From NCBI GenBank assembly GCA_903837175.1, contig CAILTR010000090.1:1-32312 (forward strand): a stretch of DNA of 32,312 nucleotides. Reading direction: 5' to 3'. Source of the DNA: an uncultured bacterium. GTDB lineage: Bacteria > Patescibacteriota > Minisyncoccia > Moranbacterales > GWC2-37-73. Under the pieces are notes generated by a model. The model was given only the letters and a program-made list of their open reading frames with translations. It had not been told where the DNA came from and did no database searches. The position numbers and the translations under genes were made by a program. This document shows, piece by piece, positions 8,449 to 17,557 of this stretch. Every line of letters begins with the position of its first letter. Within the stretch, counting starts at the first letter, position 1.

Positions 8449-10179
8449 TTACCAGCCTCCTCCCCCGCCTCCGCCACCACCTCCACCAGCTGAACCAGCA
8501 CCACCGCTGCCGGAAGGCGCTGAAGTTGAAGCGGCAATGCCAGCTGAGAGACTGTCCATCGTACTAGCGAAGATGTCCGCATTGAAAGTTGAAAGATTGC
8601 CCGTATACCAAATAGGCACATGGCTTGCAAAATACTGCTCACCATAAAGTTCTTGCATCTTTTTAATCCAAAGTTTCGTCATACCAAACAGAATAGCGTA
8701 TGGTAAGCACTTTTCAAAAATATTTTCTTTTTCATAAAAAGCCGCCCGATCTTTATCGACGGTTTCCATAAAAAGCTTAAAACCCTTGATTTTCCAATTA
8801 AGCTCCGCGCCTTTTAAGGTACGCTTTGGCATTAGTAGCCCAAAAATAACTAAGCAAGCCACGCTAAGAAGCAGGCTCAGGCCTAGAAAAACCGAGGTTT
8901 CAAAGGATGAAATTGCCACAAAAATTAAAATAACTGCCAGCACCTCAAAAATAATGCCGATATTAAGACCTTTGGTTAAAATTAAACCCTTGTCCTTTAA
9001 ATTTTCTTTGCTGGTCTTGGAGATCGCCGGAAGTTTTTTGTAAAAAGAATCTTTCAAGCTCGAAAGCATGATCACATTCCCAACTTCAAAAATATTTTCC
9101 AGAATTTTCTTTTGAACATTATTGAGAGAGGCTTCACTTTCTGGCTTGTCATTTTTTGTCAGCTCAAAATCCTTGCTGGAAAAAAACAAAATTTTGTTTT
9201 CAACTTCTTTGATGGTGATGAATCCCCTGCTAGCTAGCCAAATTAATTCTGCCGTAATAAAAGTATTATCGAAACCGCCACTTTTTATTAGCATCCCTGC
9301 TTCGGCTGGGGAAAGATTTTCTGGAATTTCATATTCGGCAATAATCGTTTTATTAACCACGGGGTCTTTACCATATTTTTTCCAAACAGCAAAGATGATC
9401 AAGAAAAATGCAATTGGGATCAAACAGAAAAAATACTCCCCATACAACTCCCAAAAGCTTGGCACATATCGCGTAAAAATATTTCTTGGAAAAACTACTG
9501 AAGCTGTAATCCCTTGCTTTTCCAATAAGGTTCCCGTGGAATTAAATTCAAGCACATTTGGAGCGCTCCATTTAAAAGTTGCTAAAGTTTTTTCCTTGGA
9601 GCCAGCGTATCCTGTATAATAGTCAACACCAGCATTATTACTAACTACTTCTTTAGGAAATTCAAGTACTCCATGAAAGTTATCGATCTGTAAATCCCAA
9701 AAATTACCACTGAGATTCCAATAAAGCTCATCCAGACCCTTATCAAAACTTGGGATATCAAAACGAATTGCGTTCTTTACTTTATAGTGAATAACGTACT
9801 CCTTGACTCCCGTCACAGTCGCTTTAGCGTCGCCAATTTTCCAGGTCACCGTGCCATCGCCAGAGTTCTTAATAATCTGATAAGCATAAGCCTTACCTTT
9901 TTTATCCGTGATGCTTAAGAGCTGAATAGGCGTTTGAACCTTTTTCCCATTGAGATTAAGCTGTGTTGGCAGGATGCGAAAAATACCATGCTTGTCCGGA
10001 GCATTCCCACAATCAGCCGTAATTGTTTCCGTAATGTCTAACGAAGAATCCTTATTGACAACAATTCGCGAATCAAAATCTTTCACATACCAATCCGTGA
10101 CATTCTCTCGTGCCAAAGAAAAGTTCGGAAAAAGAAAAAGCATTGCCATAAACATCAACAGAAAGATTTTTTTAGACAT
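8449..10179 (-). CDS. DUF2207-type predicted membrane protein with poly-Gly C-terminus
   Basis: Signal peptide, N-terminal beta-rich domain (VKDFDSRIVVNKDSSLDITETIT), TM segments, and C-terminal GSGGAGSAGGGGGGGGGGGW, typical of this family. Confidence 0.85.
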   Translation of the reverse strand: MSKKIFLLMFMAMLFLFPNFSLARENVTDWYVKDFDSRIVVNKDSSLDITETITADCGNAPDKHGIFRILPTQLNLNGKKVQTPIQLLSITDKKGKAYAYQIIKNSGDGTVTWKIGDAKATVTGVKEYVIHYKVKNAIRFDIPSFDKGLDELYWNLSGNFWDLQIDNFHGVLEFPKEVVSNNAGVDYYTGYAGSKEKTLATFKWSAPNVLEFNSTGTLLEKQGITASVVFPRNIFTRYVPSFWELYGEYFFCLIPIAFFLIIFAVWKKYGKDPVVNKTIIAEYEIPENLSPAEAGMLIKSGGFDNTFITAELIWLASRGFITIKEVENKILFFSSKDFELTKNDKPESEASLNNVQKKILENIFEVGNVIMLSSLKDSFYKKLPAISKTSKENLKDKGLILTKGLNIGIIFEVLAVILIFVAISSFETSVFLGLSLLLSVACLVIFGLLMPKRTLKGAELNWKIKGFKLFMETVDKDRAAFYEKENIFEKCLPYAILFGMTKLWIKKMQELYGEQYFASHVPIWYTGNLSTFNADIFASTMDSLSAGIAASTSAPSGSGGAGSAGGGGGGGGGGGW

Positions 10180-10189
10180 AAATTTAAAA

Positions 10190-10867
10190 TTAGTCGTTTA
10201 AAATATTTTCTAAATATTTTTTCGCTAGCAACTGCTCCTCAAATGAGTTCTCTAATTCCAAGCTGACATAGTACGGCAAAAAATGTTTGTATTCTTTAGT
10301 ATAATCAAGCCACTTTAGTTTTTTCATGTAATGCCTATCAAACCCAATGTAATAGTTTTTGAGGTTGAAAAAGTTGCTGTTAAAAGCTGAAATGTGACAA
10401 CAGCCAATCGGATATTTTTCCAAGGTGCCCATGATCTGCGCATACTCAGGTCTTCTGCGAATTCTGGAAGATGCAAGATGGGAAGTGTCTAGACATATTC
10501 CGGCGCAATGCTCAATTGCCTCAACCGGAAGAAGGCAATGATGATTTTCAACATATATCTTTGACATATATTTTTGATAGAGCGGGACGTCCACATGACT
10601 AATGTGAATATTGTATACTTGAGTTTTATATTTTTTCTCAAAAAGCTCCAGCTCCCAAGCTTCCATATTGTCACGAAGATGCACGTGCGGAATTTCCAAA
10701 TCCTCGATAGTCGCAAGCAAAGCATACAACTCCTTTCTTTTTTCCAACTTGAAAAAAGTTGGAAAAAGGGCAATTCTTTTAATCCCAAGCTTTTTCATTT
10801 CTTCAACTTTTGCTTGCCAATCTGACCCTGGCGTCGTCGTCAACCCCAAAAGAATTTCGTGTTTCAT
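10190..10867 (-). CDS. Sugar phosphate isomerase/epimerase-like (TIM-barrel) protein
   Basis: PHVHLRDNMEAWELE, YNIHISHVDVP, ICLDTSHLASS, CCHISAFN: metal-binding His/Asp/Glu pattern of xylose-isomerase-like TIM barrels. Overlaps the rmlB stop by 4 nt (ATGA). Confidence 0.65.
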   Translation of the reverse strand: MKHEILLGLTTTPGSDWQAKVEEMKKLGIKRIALFPTFFKLEKRKELYALLATIEDLEIPHVHLRDNMEAWELELFEKKYKTQVYNIHISHVDVPLYQKYMSKIYVENHHCLLPVEAIEHCAGICLDTSHLASSRIRRRPEYAQIMGTLEKYPIGCCHISAFNSNFFNLKNYYIGFDRHYMKKLKWLDYTKEYKHFLPYYVSLELENSFEEQLLAKKYLENILND

Positions 10868-11868
10868 TTCTGGTATTGTTTTAGGTAATATTTTTCATAC
10901 TCTCCGCTTTTAACATTCCTCCACCAAGCTTCATTTTCTAAAAACCAGGTGACCGTTTTCAAAAGACCTTCCTCAAAAGTTACCTGGGGCTCCCAACCAA
11001 GCTCATTTTTGATTTTGGAAAAATCAATTGCATAGCGCTTGTCATGTCCTTTTCTATCTTCAACATATTCAAGCATACTTTCATCCTTATGCAGTAAGTC
11101 TAAAATAGTTTTAGCAATTTCGAGGTTCGGTTTTTCACCATTGCCACCAACGCAATAAGTTTCCCCTATTTTTCCACGATGAATAATTAGGTCAATCGCC
11201 TTGCAATGATCTTCGACATATAGCCAATCACGAACTTGTAAACCATTGCCATAGATTGGAATTTTTTTATCTTCAATTAAATTTGTAATAATAAGTGGGA
11301 TAAGTTTTTCTGGAAAATGATATGGCCCGTAATTATTTGAACAATTTGAAATTGTGATTGGCAAGTTATGAGTGTGGAAATAGGCGCGGACGAGGTGGTC
11401 ACTGCCAGCTTTGGAAGCGCTATATGGACTGCGCGGGTCATAGGGCGTGGTTTCGGAAAAGGGCTTATCTTCAGCACTTAAAGAACCAAAAACTTCATCC
11501 GTAGAGACGTGGTGAAAACGCTTATTTCCTGCTTGCCTGGCCGCTTCCAAAAGGGTGTGGGTTCCAACCACATTTGTGCGTACAAAGGCCTCTGAGTCCA
11601 AAATAGAGCGGTCTACGTGCGATTCGGCAGCAAAATGGACGACGATGTCAACTTTTGAGACTAACTCTGCAACTAGCTCTTTATCGCAAATATCCCCTTT
11701 AATAAAGGTATATCTGGCTTCGCTTTCGAATTCCTTCAGGTTTTCTAAATTTCCCGCGTAAGTCAACGCGTCTAAATTAATAATTTCATAGTCATGGTAA
11801 GTTTTGAGAATGTGATGGATAAAGTTGGATCCAATAAATCCAGCCCCACCGGTAACAAGTAATTTCAT
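10864..11868 (-). CDS. rmlB: dTDP-glucose 4,6-dehydratase
   Basis: MKLLVTGGAGFIGSNFIHH, HFAAESHVDRSI, YSASKAGSDHLVRAY. ATG at 11868 is preferred; the 7 extra residues in the ORF track (MFHVPCS) are translated intergenic repeat. Confidence 0.96.
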   Translation of the reverse strand: MKLLVTGGAGFIGSNFIHHILKTYHDYEIINLDALTYAGNLENLKEFESEARYTFIKGDICDKELVAELVSKVDIVVHFAAESHVDRSILDSEAFVRTNVVGTHTLLEAARQAGNKRFHHVSTDEVFGSLSAEDKPFSETTPYDPRSPYSASKAGSDHLVRAYFHTHNLPITISNCSNNYGPYHFPEKLIPLIITNLIEDKKIPIYGNGLQVRDWLYVEDHCKAIDLIIHRGKIGETYCVGGNGEKPNLEIAKTILDLLHKDESMLEYVEDRKGHDKRYAIDFSKIKNELGWEPQVTFEEGLLKTVTWFLENEAWWRNVKSGEYEKYYLKQYQK

Positions 11869-11958
11869 AGAGCATGGAACATGAAACATGGAACATATGA
11901 TACAAAATAAATTTTATGAGTTTGTATTCTTGCTCTATGTTTTATGTTTTGTGTTATG
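11869..11958. repeat. Word-like intergenic repeat, ATGTTCCATG/ATGTTTTATG family
   Basis: GAGCATGGAACATGAAACATGGAACATATG and, at the other end of the same spacer, GCTCTATGTTTTATGTTTTGTGTTATG; related sequence at 14450-14484. Confidence 0.65.
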
Positions 11959-11961
11959 TTT

Positions 11962-12507
11962 TTAAAATGGTGAATCCAGATCTTTAAATAAAATTCCCTT
12001 TAAATCTTTTTCAGACAAAATCGGATCTTCAAGTGGCCAATATATTTTTAGGGTTGGGTCGTTCCAGATAATAGCGCCTTCACTTTCAGGGGCGTAATAG
12101 TTGTCACATTTATATTGGAATTCGGTATAGTCTACTAGGGTGCAAAAACCGTGGGCAAAACCTCGGGGAACAAAAAGCATTAGATGGTTGTCGTCAGTTA
12201 GTTCAAAACCTTCCCATTGTCCGAAAGTCGGCGAATCCTTGCGTAAATCAACAATCACATCATAGGCAGCGCCCTTGGTCACTCGCACAAGTTTAGCTTG
12301 GGTGTGTGGTGGGTCTTGAAAATGCAGTCCACGTAGCACGCCTTTTGTGACTGACATGGAGTGATTGTCTTGCACAAAATCAGCTTCGATTCCAAGTTCG
12401 GCAAATTTCTGCTTGGAATAATTTTCCGTGAAAAAACCACGTTCATCTTGAAAAAATTTAAGCTTTAATAAATACGCACCGTTGAGAGTTTTTTTGACTA
12501 TTTCCAT
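11962..12507 (-). CDS. rmlC: dTDP-4-dehydrorhamnose 3,5-epimerase
   Basis: DERGFFTENYSKQKF, VQDNHSMSVTKGVLRGLHFQ, VPRGFAHGFCTL; 181 aa. Confidence 0.96.
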   Translation of the reverse strand: MEIVKKTLNGAYLLKLKFFQDERGFFTENYSKQKFAELGIEADFVQDNHSMSVTKGVLRGLHFQDPPHTQAKLVRVTKGAAYDVIVDLRKDSPTFGQWEGFELTDDNHLMLFVPRGFAHGFCTLVDYTEFQYKCDNYYAPESEGAIIWNDPTLKIYWPLEDPILSEKDLKGILFKDLDSPF

Positions 12508-12616
12508 AAATCCTACAAATATACAAATTAATTACAAATATACAAAAATTCTAAAATTACTAGTTACTGATTACTTATCGCACGTATTTATCATAGTATA
12601 TTTTAGGGAAAATAAA

Positions 12617-12646
12617 AAGGGTAGCTATAACGTAGTAGCTACCCTT
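12617..12646 (-). terminator. Intrinsic terminator
   Basis: AAGGGTAGCTA-loop-TAGCTACCCTT (11 bp perfect stem) followed on the minus strand by TTTATTTTCCC. Confidence 0.8.
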
Positions 12647-12685
12647 GAAAAACTGGAACCATCTTTATCAGTCGTCCATAGATAC

Positions 12686-12964
12686 CTAATGGACTGGCTG
12701 ATTTTTTACATACAGGATTTTTTGCGGAGTTGCAACTAATCTCTTTGCCATATTTTCTGAAACATAATATTGAGGCGTTGCCATTACGGTAACTAAAAAT
12801 TTGGACTCCTTGAAGGAATCAAGATACTTGAGGAAGTCTTGAATATTTCCCATAAAGAATTTGTCCATTTCGCCGCTAGCTACTAAATTAATGGCCCTAA
12901 GCCAGTATTTTTCTTTAAGCAAGCCTCCTAATCTAACAGAGGGAATAAAAATAACTTTCAGCAT
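12686..12964 (-). CDS. Small hypothetical protein
   Basis: MLKVIFIPSVRLGGLLKEKYWLRAINLV...KNQPVH; ATG at 12964 preceded by GGAGTGATA; terminator directly downstream at 12617-12646. Confidence 0.6.
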   Translation of the reverse strand: MLKVIFIPSVRLGGLLKEKYWLRAINLVASGEMDKFFMGNIQDFLKYLDSFKESKFLVTVMATPQYYVSENMAKRLVATPQKILYVKNQPVH

Positions 12965-13011
12965 TATCACTCCATTGGTTAAATTATGGGAAAGTACTAA
13001 AAAAATCTATC

Positions 13012-14352
13012 TTAATCTAAAACCTCCGAAAATTCTTCTGTTGTCCCATCGGCATTTTTAAGTTGGATGGAGACTGGCTCGGCGGTGATGCCGGCTTGTT
13101 TTTGGATTTTTAAATTATACTCATTTTTTACCGACGCTGGCAAATTATATTTAATTTCAACAACCTTAGGAGTTCCAATTGGAACGCGGATGATTGAACC
13201 AAAATATTTCTTGCCAAACTCGGTGCCAAAGTTAGGACTGTTAAAATTTTGTTGCGAAACCAGCCAAGCCTCAGCCGGCACGTAAACACGCAAATAGCTA
13301 GTATAATCCCTCGTCATCCAATCTTTCTGTTTAGCAGTATGCTCGTAAGTAATTTTTAAACTTGCTTGCGGAATTTCACCAGTAAGATCGACCGCGTAGT
13401 TAAAGGAGCGTTTAATATAGTAATCGCTTTTAAACGAACCCAGATTAGCGTCAACGAGCATCAAGAAGTCTTGCTTCCAAGCCTGGTCGATTGCGCCGGT
13501 CCAGGAAACTGCTTGGGCGGTTTGTTGTAAGCTAGGGTTTTTAAAATAAAGCTGGATATCTTTTTGATTTAAATCCTGAATTAAAATTTTGGCTAGTTGA
13601 AATTTTTGGGAAATTGAAAAAGCTAAGACTTTTTTCTCGATTTCGCTACCTAGGGCGCTCATGACTGATTTTCTTTTGTCCCTAGAAATCCCCTGCTCCT
13701 CGAAAGCTTTTTCGACTTGGTATTCCAGCGAAATAATTGCGTCTTCGCTCTTATAAGTCCCCGGATAACCTTCGACTTGAATTGGGCCGGTAATTTTTAA
13801 AATCGAGGTTAGCATATTAGCGGTAATTCCAACTACGCCGTCGAATTTTTCACTACCGCCACCTAGATAGTAAAAGTCTAAAGCTTGTTTGGCGTTAGTT
13901 TCGAAATCAGGCGAAAAATTACTGTCGCGCATCTTCCAAAAATCAACGTAGCCCAATTCTCGCATAGGATAAGGTGGCGCAACAGTGTTAGGAATTTGCC
14001 CGTCAAAATTAGAAAGATCTTGAGTTTCCATGGAAACAATCTTTCCGCCTTTTAATTTAACGATTGCAAAAGCCCCGATAAATCCTCCGCCCGGACGAAG
14101 CTCTAGATTATTTTGAAATAAAACTAAAAGCGTTTTTTCTTGATTATCCAGCGCTAGAAACTGACCGCCTAAAACCGCCAAGGCTTGAAATTGTTTTTTC
14201 TGCGTGCTTTCAATTGGGAAGATTCCAATAACTCCTGAAACCGTTTCGCCCAGTCCCCTATTTCTGATATTCCAAAAGAAGAACCAACCCACCAAAAAAA
14301 TTCCGGCAAGTGTCCAGAAAATCAGCCAAAATTTTAGAGTTCGATTTTTCAT
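13012..14352 (-). CDS. DUF4012 domain-containing protein
   Basis: N-terminal TM plus LLVLFQNNLELRPGGGFIGAFAIVKLKGGKI, the DUF4012 hallmark. Confidence 0.87.
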   Translation of the reverse strand: MKNRTLKFWLIFWTLAGIFLVGWFFFWNIRNRGLGETVSGVIGIFPIESTQKKQFQALAVLGGQFLALDNQEKTLLVLFQNNLELRPGGGFIGAFAIVKLKGGKIVSMETQDLSNFDGQIPNTVAPPYPMRELGYVDFWKMRDSNFSPDFETNAKQALDFYYLGGGSEKFDGVVGITANMLTSILKITGPIQVEGYPGTYKSEDAIISLEYQVEKAFEEQGISRDKRKSVMSALGSEIEKKVLAFSISQKFQLAKILIQDLNQKDIQLYFKNPSLQQTAQAVSWTGAIDQAWKQDFLMLVDANLGSFKSDYYIKRSFNYAVDLTGEIPQASLKITYEHTAKQKDWMTRDYTSYLRVYVPAEAWLVSQQNFNSPNFGTEFGKKYFGSIIRVPIGTPKVVEIKYNLPASVKNEYNLKIQKQAGITAEPVSIQLKNADGTTEEFSEVLD

Positions 14353-14487
14353 AGAAGGTAGCTACTGAACTAGCAAGCTCTACAAGCCTCTTAGTGTTTT
14401 AAAAGAGTCGTGGTAGCACGGAGGCTTAGCCTCCAACGTCTTGCTTGCTTTTTATGTTATGTGTTTTATGTTCTATGCTCTATGAAA

Positions 14488-15558
14488 TTAGATTTCCCCT
14501 TTCAGTAATTGATTTAATCTTTCCTTGAGTTCCTCAGGCGTTGGCTCGTGAATCTTTGCTACGACTGGAACAACTTCCTCAACCGCCTCTTCGTTTAAAG
14601 CAGGCTCACTTTCAACCATTGGCCCAAAACTAAAATCAAAATCACCAATTGGTAAGTTACTTGGGGCAGTCGCCTTCTCACCAATATTATGCACGGGCAT
14701 CTCGGGAAAATTCGGATAAACGCTGCGGCTCACAATTTCTTGTAAATGCTCAACTTCTTTTGCAAGAGTTTGTGGTTGCGCAGGTTTTTCAATTGCAGGT
14801 ATTTCTCTTGGCTCAACAGCTAGCGCTGGTTGCCTTGTAATTAAAGTTTCTGGCGTAGTTTCAGCTTCGTATAAATTTTCCAAAGCTTCTAAGGGCATTG
14901 GCTCGATAGCTGTCTTCTTTTGATTTAGCTTTCGAAGCGGATTATTTTTAAAAATATCTGGTAGTCCAACCGTCTTTCTTTCCAGCGTTATAATTTTTTC
15001 AATTAAAATTGCCACTGAGCTACCCAGGATAATACTAATTAAAACTAGCCAGGGCCAACCAGCCACACTTGTTTTTGTAATCGGGCCATCAATAATTCGC
15101 AAGTCAACATCGTCCTTAACATTATAATACGCGCTAGTCACGTCAAAGATTGTGCGCGCAGTCTTAGCGGCTACTAAATCAGCGCTGCCTTCGTTGCTAC
15201 TTGAAATTGAAAAGACGATAGTTGAACTTTTTTCTTCAATTTGTTCAATTGAGAGCATTTCATTCCAAACTTGTTTTCGTATCTCTGGCCTTTCTCCTGC
15301 GGAAGAGTCCTGAAAAGCAGGATTATCTTTTAGGAGCCGGTCATAAAAAGCCAGCGACTTCGAAAGTTGCACAATATTATTTAGGATTTGATCTTTCTGT
15401 TTAGTCGCTACGGCTGATTTGGGAATAGCTAGAATAGTTACCTCGCTTTTATAAGTTCTGAATTTTGAAAAGCCAAGCAGAAAAAAAGCCAAGCCAAAAA
15501 GAGCAGCTAAAATAACTGTGCGCGGATTAAGGTTAAATTTTTTAAGCGTGTTTTTCAT
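14488..15558 (-). CDS. Wzz/chain-length-determinant-like membrane protein
   Basis: Two TM segments (ILAALFGLAFFLLGF; WPWLVLISIILGSSVAILI) flanking an extracytoplasmic domain, PxxP-like 'DGPITKTSVAGWPWL' before TM2; acidic/Pro-rich cytoplasmic tail. Confidence 0.7.
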   Translation of the reverse strand: MKNTLKKFNLNPRTVILAALFGLAFFLLGFSKFRTYKSEVTILAIPKSAVATKQKDQILNNIVQLSKSLAFYDRLLKDNPAFQDSSAGERPEIRKQVWNEMLSIEQIEEKSSTIVFSISSSNEGSADLVAAKTARTIFDVTSAYYNVKDDVDLRIIDGPITKTSVAGWPWLVLISIILGSSVAILIEKIITLERKTVGLPDIFKNNPLRKLNQKKTAIEPMPLEALENLYEAETTPETLITRQPALAVEPREIPAIEKPAQPQTLAKEVEHLQEIVSRSVYPNFPEMPVHNIGEKATAPSNLPIGDFDFSFGPMVESEPALNEEAVEEVVPVVAKIHEPTPEELKERLNQLLKGEI

Positions 15559-15625
15559 TATATTACAGACCGATTCGAATCTACGAATGAATTTCGAATC
15601 TACGAATGCTTATGATTTATATTGT

Positions 15626-16747
15626 TTAGTTGCTTTTTCCATAAACCTCCAATGTTCTTTTTACAATCGAATCCCAGCTATATTTTTCTTCCATCTTTTT
15701 TCGGGCTCGTTGGCCGACTCTCCTGACTTCATCGGCGCGACTAAGGAGGAACGCTAATTTATCTCGCAGGTCAATGACAGAATTTAGCGTAAAGGTAAAA
15801 CCGTCTTCGCCAATAATTTCTTGATTTGAATTGGTGTCGCTGACGAGCGAAGTTGCTGAGCAACTCATTGCTTCCAATAGCGCGATAGATGTTCTCGAGG
15901 ATTGAGAAGGCTCAACGAATAAGTAGGCGTGGGAAAAAAGTTGTTCTAAGGCTTCGCCTCGCTGCGAACCAGTAAAGATAATATTACTGCGCCCGGTGCT
16001 AAGCGTGCGGAGATATCCCTCATAATCATCGCCATAGAGACCTTGCCCTACAATCACTAGTTTAAAATTATTTGAAATCTTGGCCGTATTTTCCAGTTGC
16101 TTAAAGGCATCAATTAAAAAATGGACTCCTTCGCTTTTAACTAATCGCCCGACTGCTAATATATATTTTTTATCTTTTAAACCCCATTGCGAAATTGCGT
16201 CGAAATGCTCTGAGTAACTAATGTCGGAACCGTTCGGAATAATTATTGCCTTGCGTCCATACTTCTTTTCCGCTACTAAGGCCAGGGCTTTGTTGACTGC
16301 GATAGTTTGGTCAGTAGCCGTACAAGCGACCGCTTCTCCGAGACGCAAACACCATTTTGCAAAAGCGCCCCACTTTTGATGATGATAATCCTGATAATGA
16401 AAAGTCGCAACCACTACTGCGTTTCGTTTAAAAGTTTTCGGCAGCCACGCAAAGAAAGCTGGCCCAATCCCATGATAATGGACAACATCATATTTCTGAA
16501 AAAGACAATGCACGCTAGCTAGCAGTGAATGGGAAATTGCGTCCAGATGTTTTGTCGAAATGCTTGGCAGCTGAATCAGCTGAACATTTTCAAAACTAGT
16601 TAGCTCTTTCGGCGTATAATTATTTCGCACATAAACAAAAACCTCATGACCAAGTCCGGCCATTCGCTTGGCAATTTCTTCCACGTGTTTTTCCACGCCG
16701 CCATCTTTAGCCGGAAGTCCTTTTTGTCCGATAAAAGCAATTTTCAT
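15626..16747 (-). CDS. Glycosyltransferase family 4 protein
   Basis: MKIAFIGQKGLPAKDGGVEKHVEEIAKRMAGLGHEVFVYVR; VVHYHGIGPAFFAW; AVGRLVKSEGVHFLIDAF; FVEPSQSSRTSIALLEAMSCSATSLVSD. Confidence 0.93.
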   Translation of the reverse strand: MKIAFIGQKGLPAKDGGVEKHVEEIAKRMAGLGHEVFVYVRNNYTPKELTSFENVQLIQLPSISTKHLDAISHSLLASVHCLFQKYDVVHYHGIGPAFFAWLPKTFKRNAVVVATFHYQDYHHQKWGAFAKWCLRLGEAVACTATDQTIAVNKALALVAEKKYGRKAIIIPNGSDISYSEHFDAISQWGLKDKKYILAVGRLVKSEGVHFLIDAFKQLENTAKISNNFKLVIVGQGLYGDDYEGYLRTLSTGRSNIIFTGSQRGEALEQLFSHAYLFVEPSQSSRTSIALLEAMSCSATSLVSDTNSNQEIIGEDGFTFTLNSVIDLRDKLAFLLSRADEVRRVGQRARKKMEEKYSWDSIVKRTLEVYGKSN

Positions 16748-16764
16748 AAACCGATGCGAAACTA

Positions 16765-16804
16765 CCTGCCCGCAATGCTTAAGAGCATAGCGATGCAGGC
16801 GGGC
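16765..16804. repeat. GC-rich imperfect palindrome, copy 2 of the family at 2081-2117
   Basis: CCTGCCCGCAATGCTTAAGAGCATAGCGATGCAGGCGGGC, in the leader of the GT4 gene. Confidence 0.75.
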
Positions 16805-16838
16805 GAATTAAATGCGAATCTACGAATGAATTAGATCT

Positions 16839-16870
16839 GTCATTCTAAAATTTTTTCAGAATCTACTTTT
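16839..16870 (-). repeat. Copy of the GTAGATTCTGAA...AGAATGACA hairpin repeat
   Basis: Minus strand AAAAGTAGATTCTGAAAAAATTTTAGAATGACA; matches 7929-7970. Confidence 0.7.
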
Positions 16871-16935
16871 TTAGTCTCACAAAACTATTTATAAGTAAAA
16901 TTAATTTAGAATAACCAAATAAATGTTAACTGTGT

Positions 16936-16964
16936 AGTATAGCAAGGATTTTGGGGGCTGTCAA
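16936..16964 (-). promoter_or_regulatory. Sigma70-type promoter for the GT4 gene/operon
   Basis: Minus strand TTGACA-(17 nt)-TATACT, with TGC immediately upstream of the -10 hexamer (extended -10). Confidence 0.8.
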
Positions 16965-17115
16965 GCGGAAAAATCCCTAATTATGATATTACTGCGTGGC
17001 TATATTGCCGTGAAAAGCTGGACTTTTTTGAATCAATAAATAATATGCTAATTCTGGCATATGCGGGAATTAACATACGGATATGGTTTAAGGGTTATTT
17101 TTTTGGAATTTTAAT

Positions 17116-17167
17116 AAAAAACCAAAACACCAGCGGTCGTATGTTTTGTGGTTTTTTTGTTTTTTTT
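17116..17167. terminator. Possible bidirectional A/T-rich terminator
   Basis: AAAAAACCAAAACA-(12 nt)-TGTTTTGTGGTTTTTT with T-rich tract on plus; on minus TGTTTTGGTTTTTTATT. Confidence 0.45.
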
Positions 17168-17222
17168 AACAATATAGCCATATGACAATGTAACAACATA
17201 GCATTTTAATGATTTTAAGCGC

Positions 17223-17257
17223 AAAAAAACCGAGTATTAAAAGTTTTTTAATATCGG
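17223..17257 (-). terminator. Intrinsic terminator about 300 nt downstream of the 264-aa gene
   Basis: Minus strand CCGATATTAAAA-AAC-TTTTAATACTCGG followed by TTTTTTT. Confidence 0.75.
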
Positions 17258-17504
17258 CGATTTTTGTGAAATATGATAATTTCTCCTCTAGTCAGGACTT
17301 TTAGCCTAGAGTTTCTAATTTCTTTTTCCGCGCTTCCACTTTTTGAAACGCTGGATGATTTGGACCTCATTGAGAATCCATTTTTTCAATTGCCGCATTG
17401 CGAAACAATTGAAGCTCAGAAATCATTAATATTCTGAGTCACCATCTGCATTACAAAATGGTGTCCTGCGTAAAAAATCTTTTTCTTTTTTTCTTTTTTT
17501 TGCT

Positions 17505-17533
17505 GAGCCCAGGTTATGCTTAATCCTGGGCTC
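17505..17533. repeat. Stem-loop in the 3' UTR of the 264-aa gene
   Basis: GAGCCCAGG-TTATGCTTAAT-CCTGGGCTC, perfect 9-bp stem; followed on the minus strand by an A-tract rather than a T-tract. Confidence 0.6.
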
Positions 17534-17557
17534 TAGCGACTCACCACATCAAACAAT

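Noticed and set aside
9122-9619. 165-aa plus-strand ORF (and the other plus-strand ORFs in the track)
   Set aside because: Antisense to well-supported minus-strand genes (here the DUF2207 gene); composition is that of a shadow frame, with no recognisable domain or SD.
16997-17180. 11-bp inverted repeat TGGCTATATTG...CAATATAGCCA, 160 bp apart, as a MITE-like element
   Set aside because: No target-site duplication seen, and the arms look like variants of the word-type spacer repeats (ACAATATAGCCATATGACAATGTAACAACATAGC).
17310-17400. 27-aa minus-strand ORF MRQLKKWILNEVQIIQRFKKWKRGKRN in the 3' UTR of the 264-aa gene
   Set aside because: No SD and a stop shortly upstream; too short to support without conservation data.
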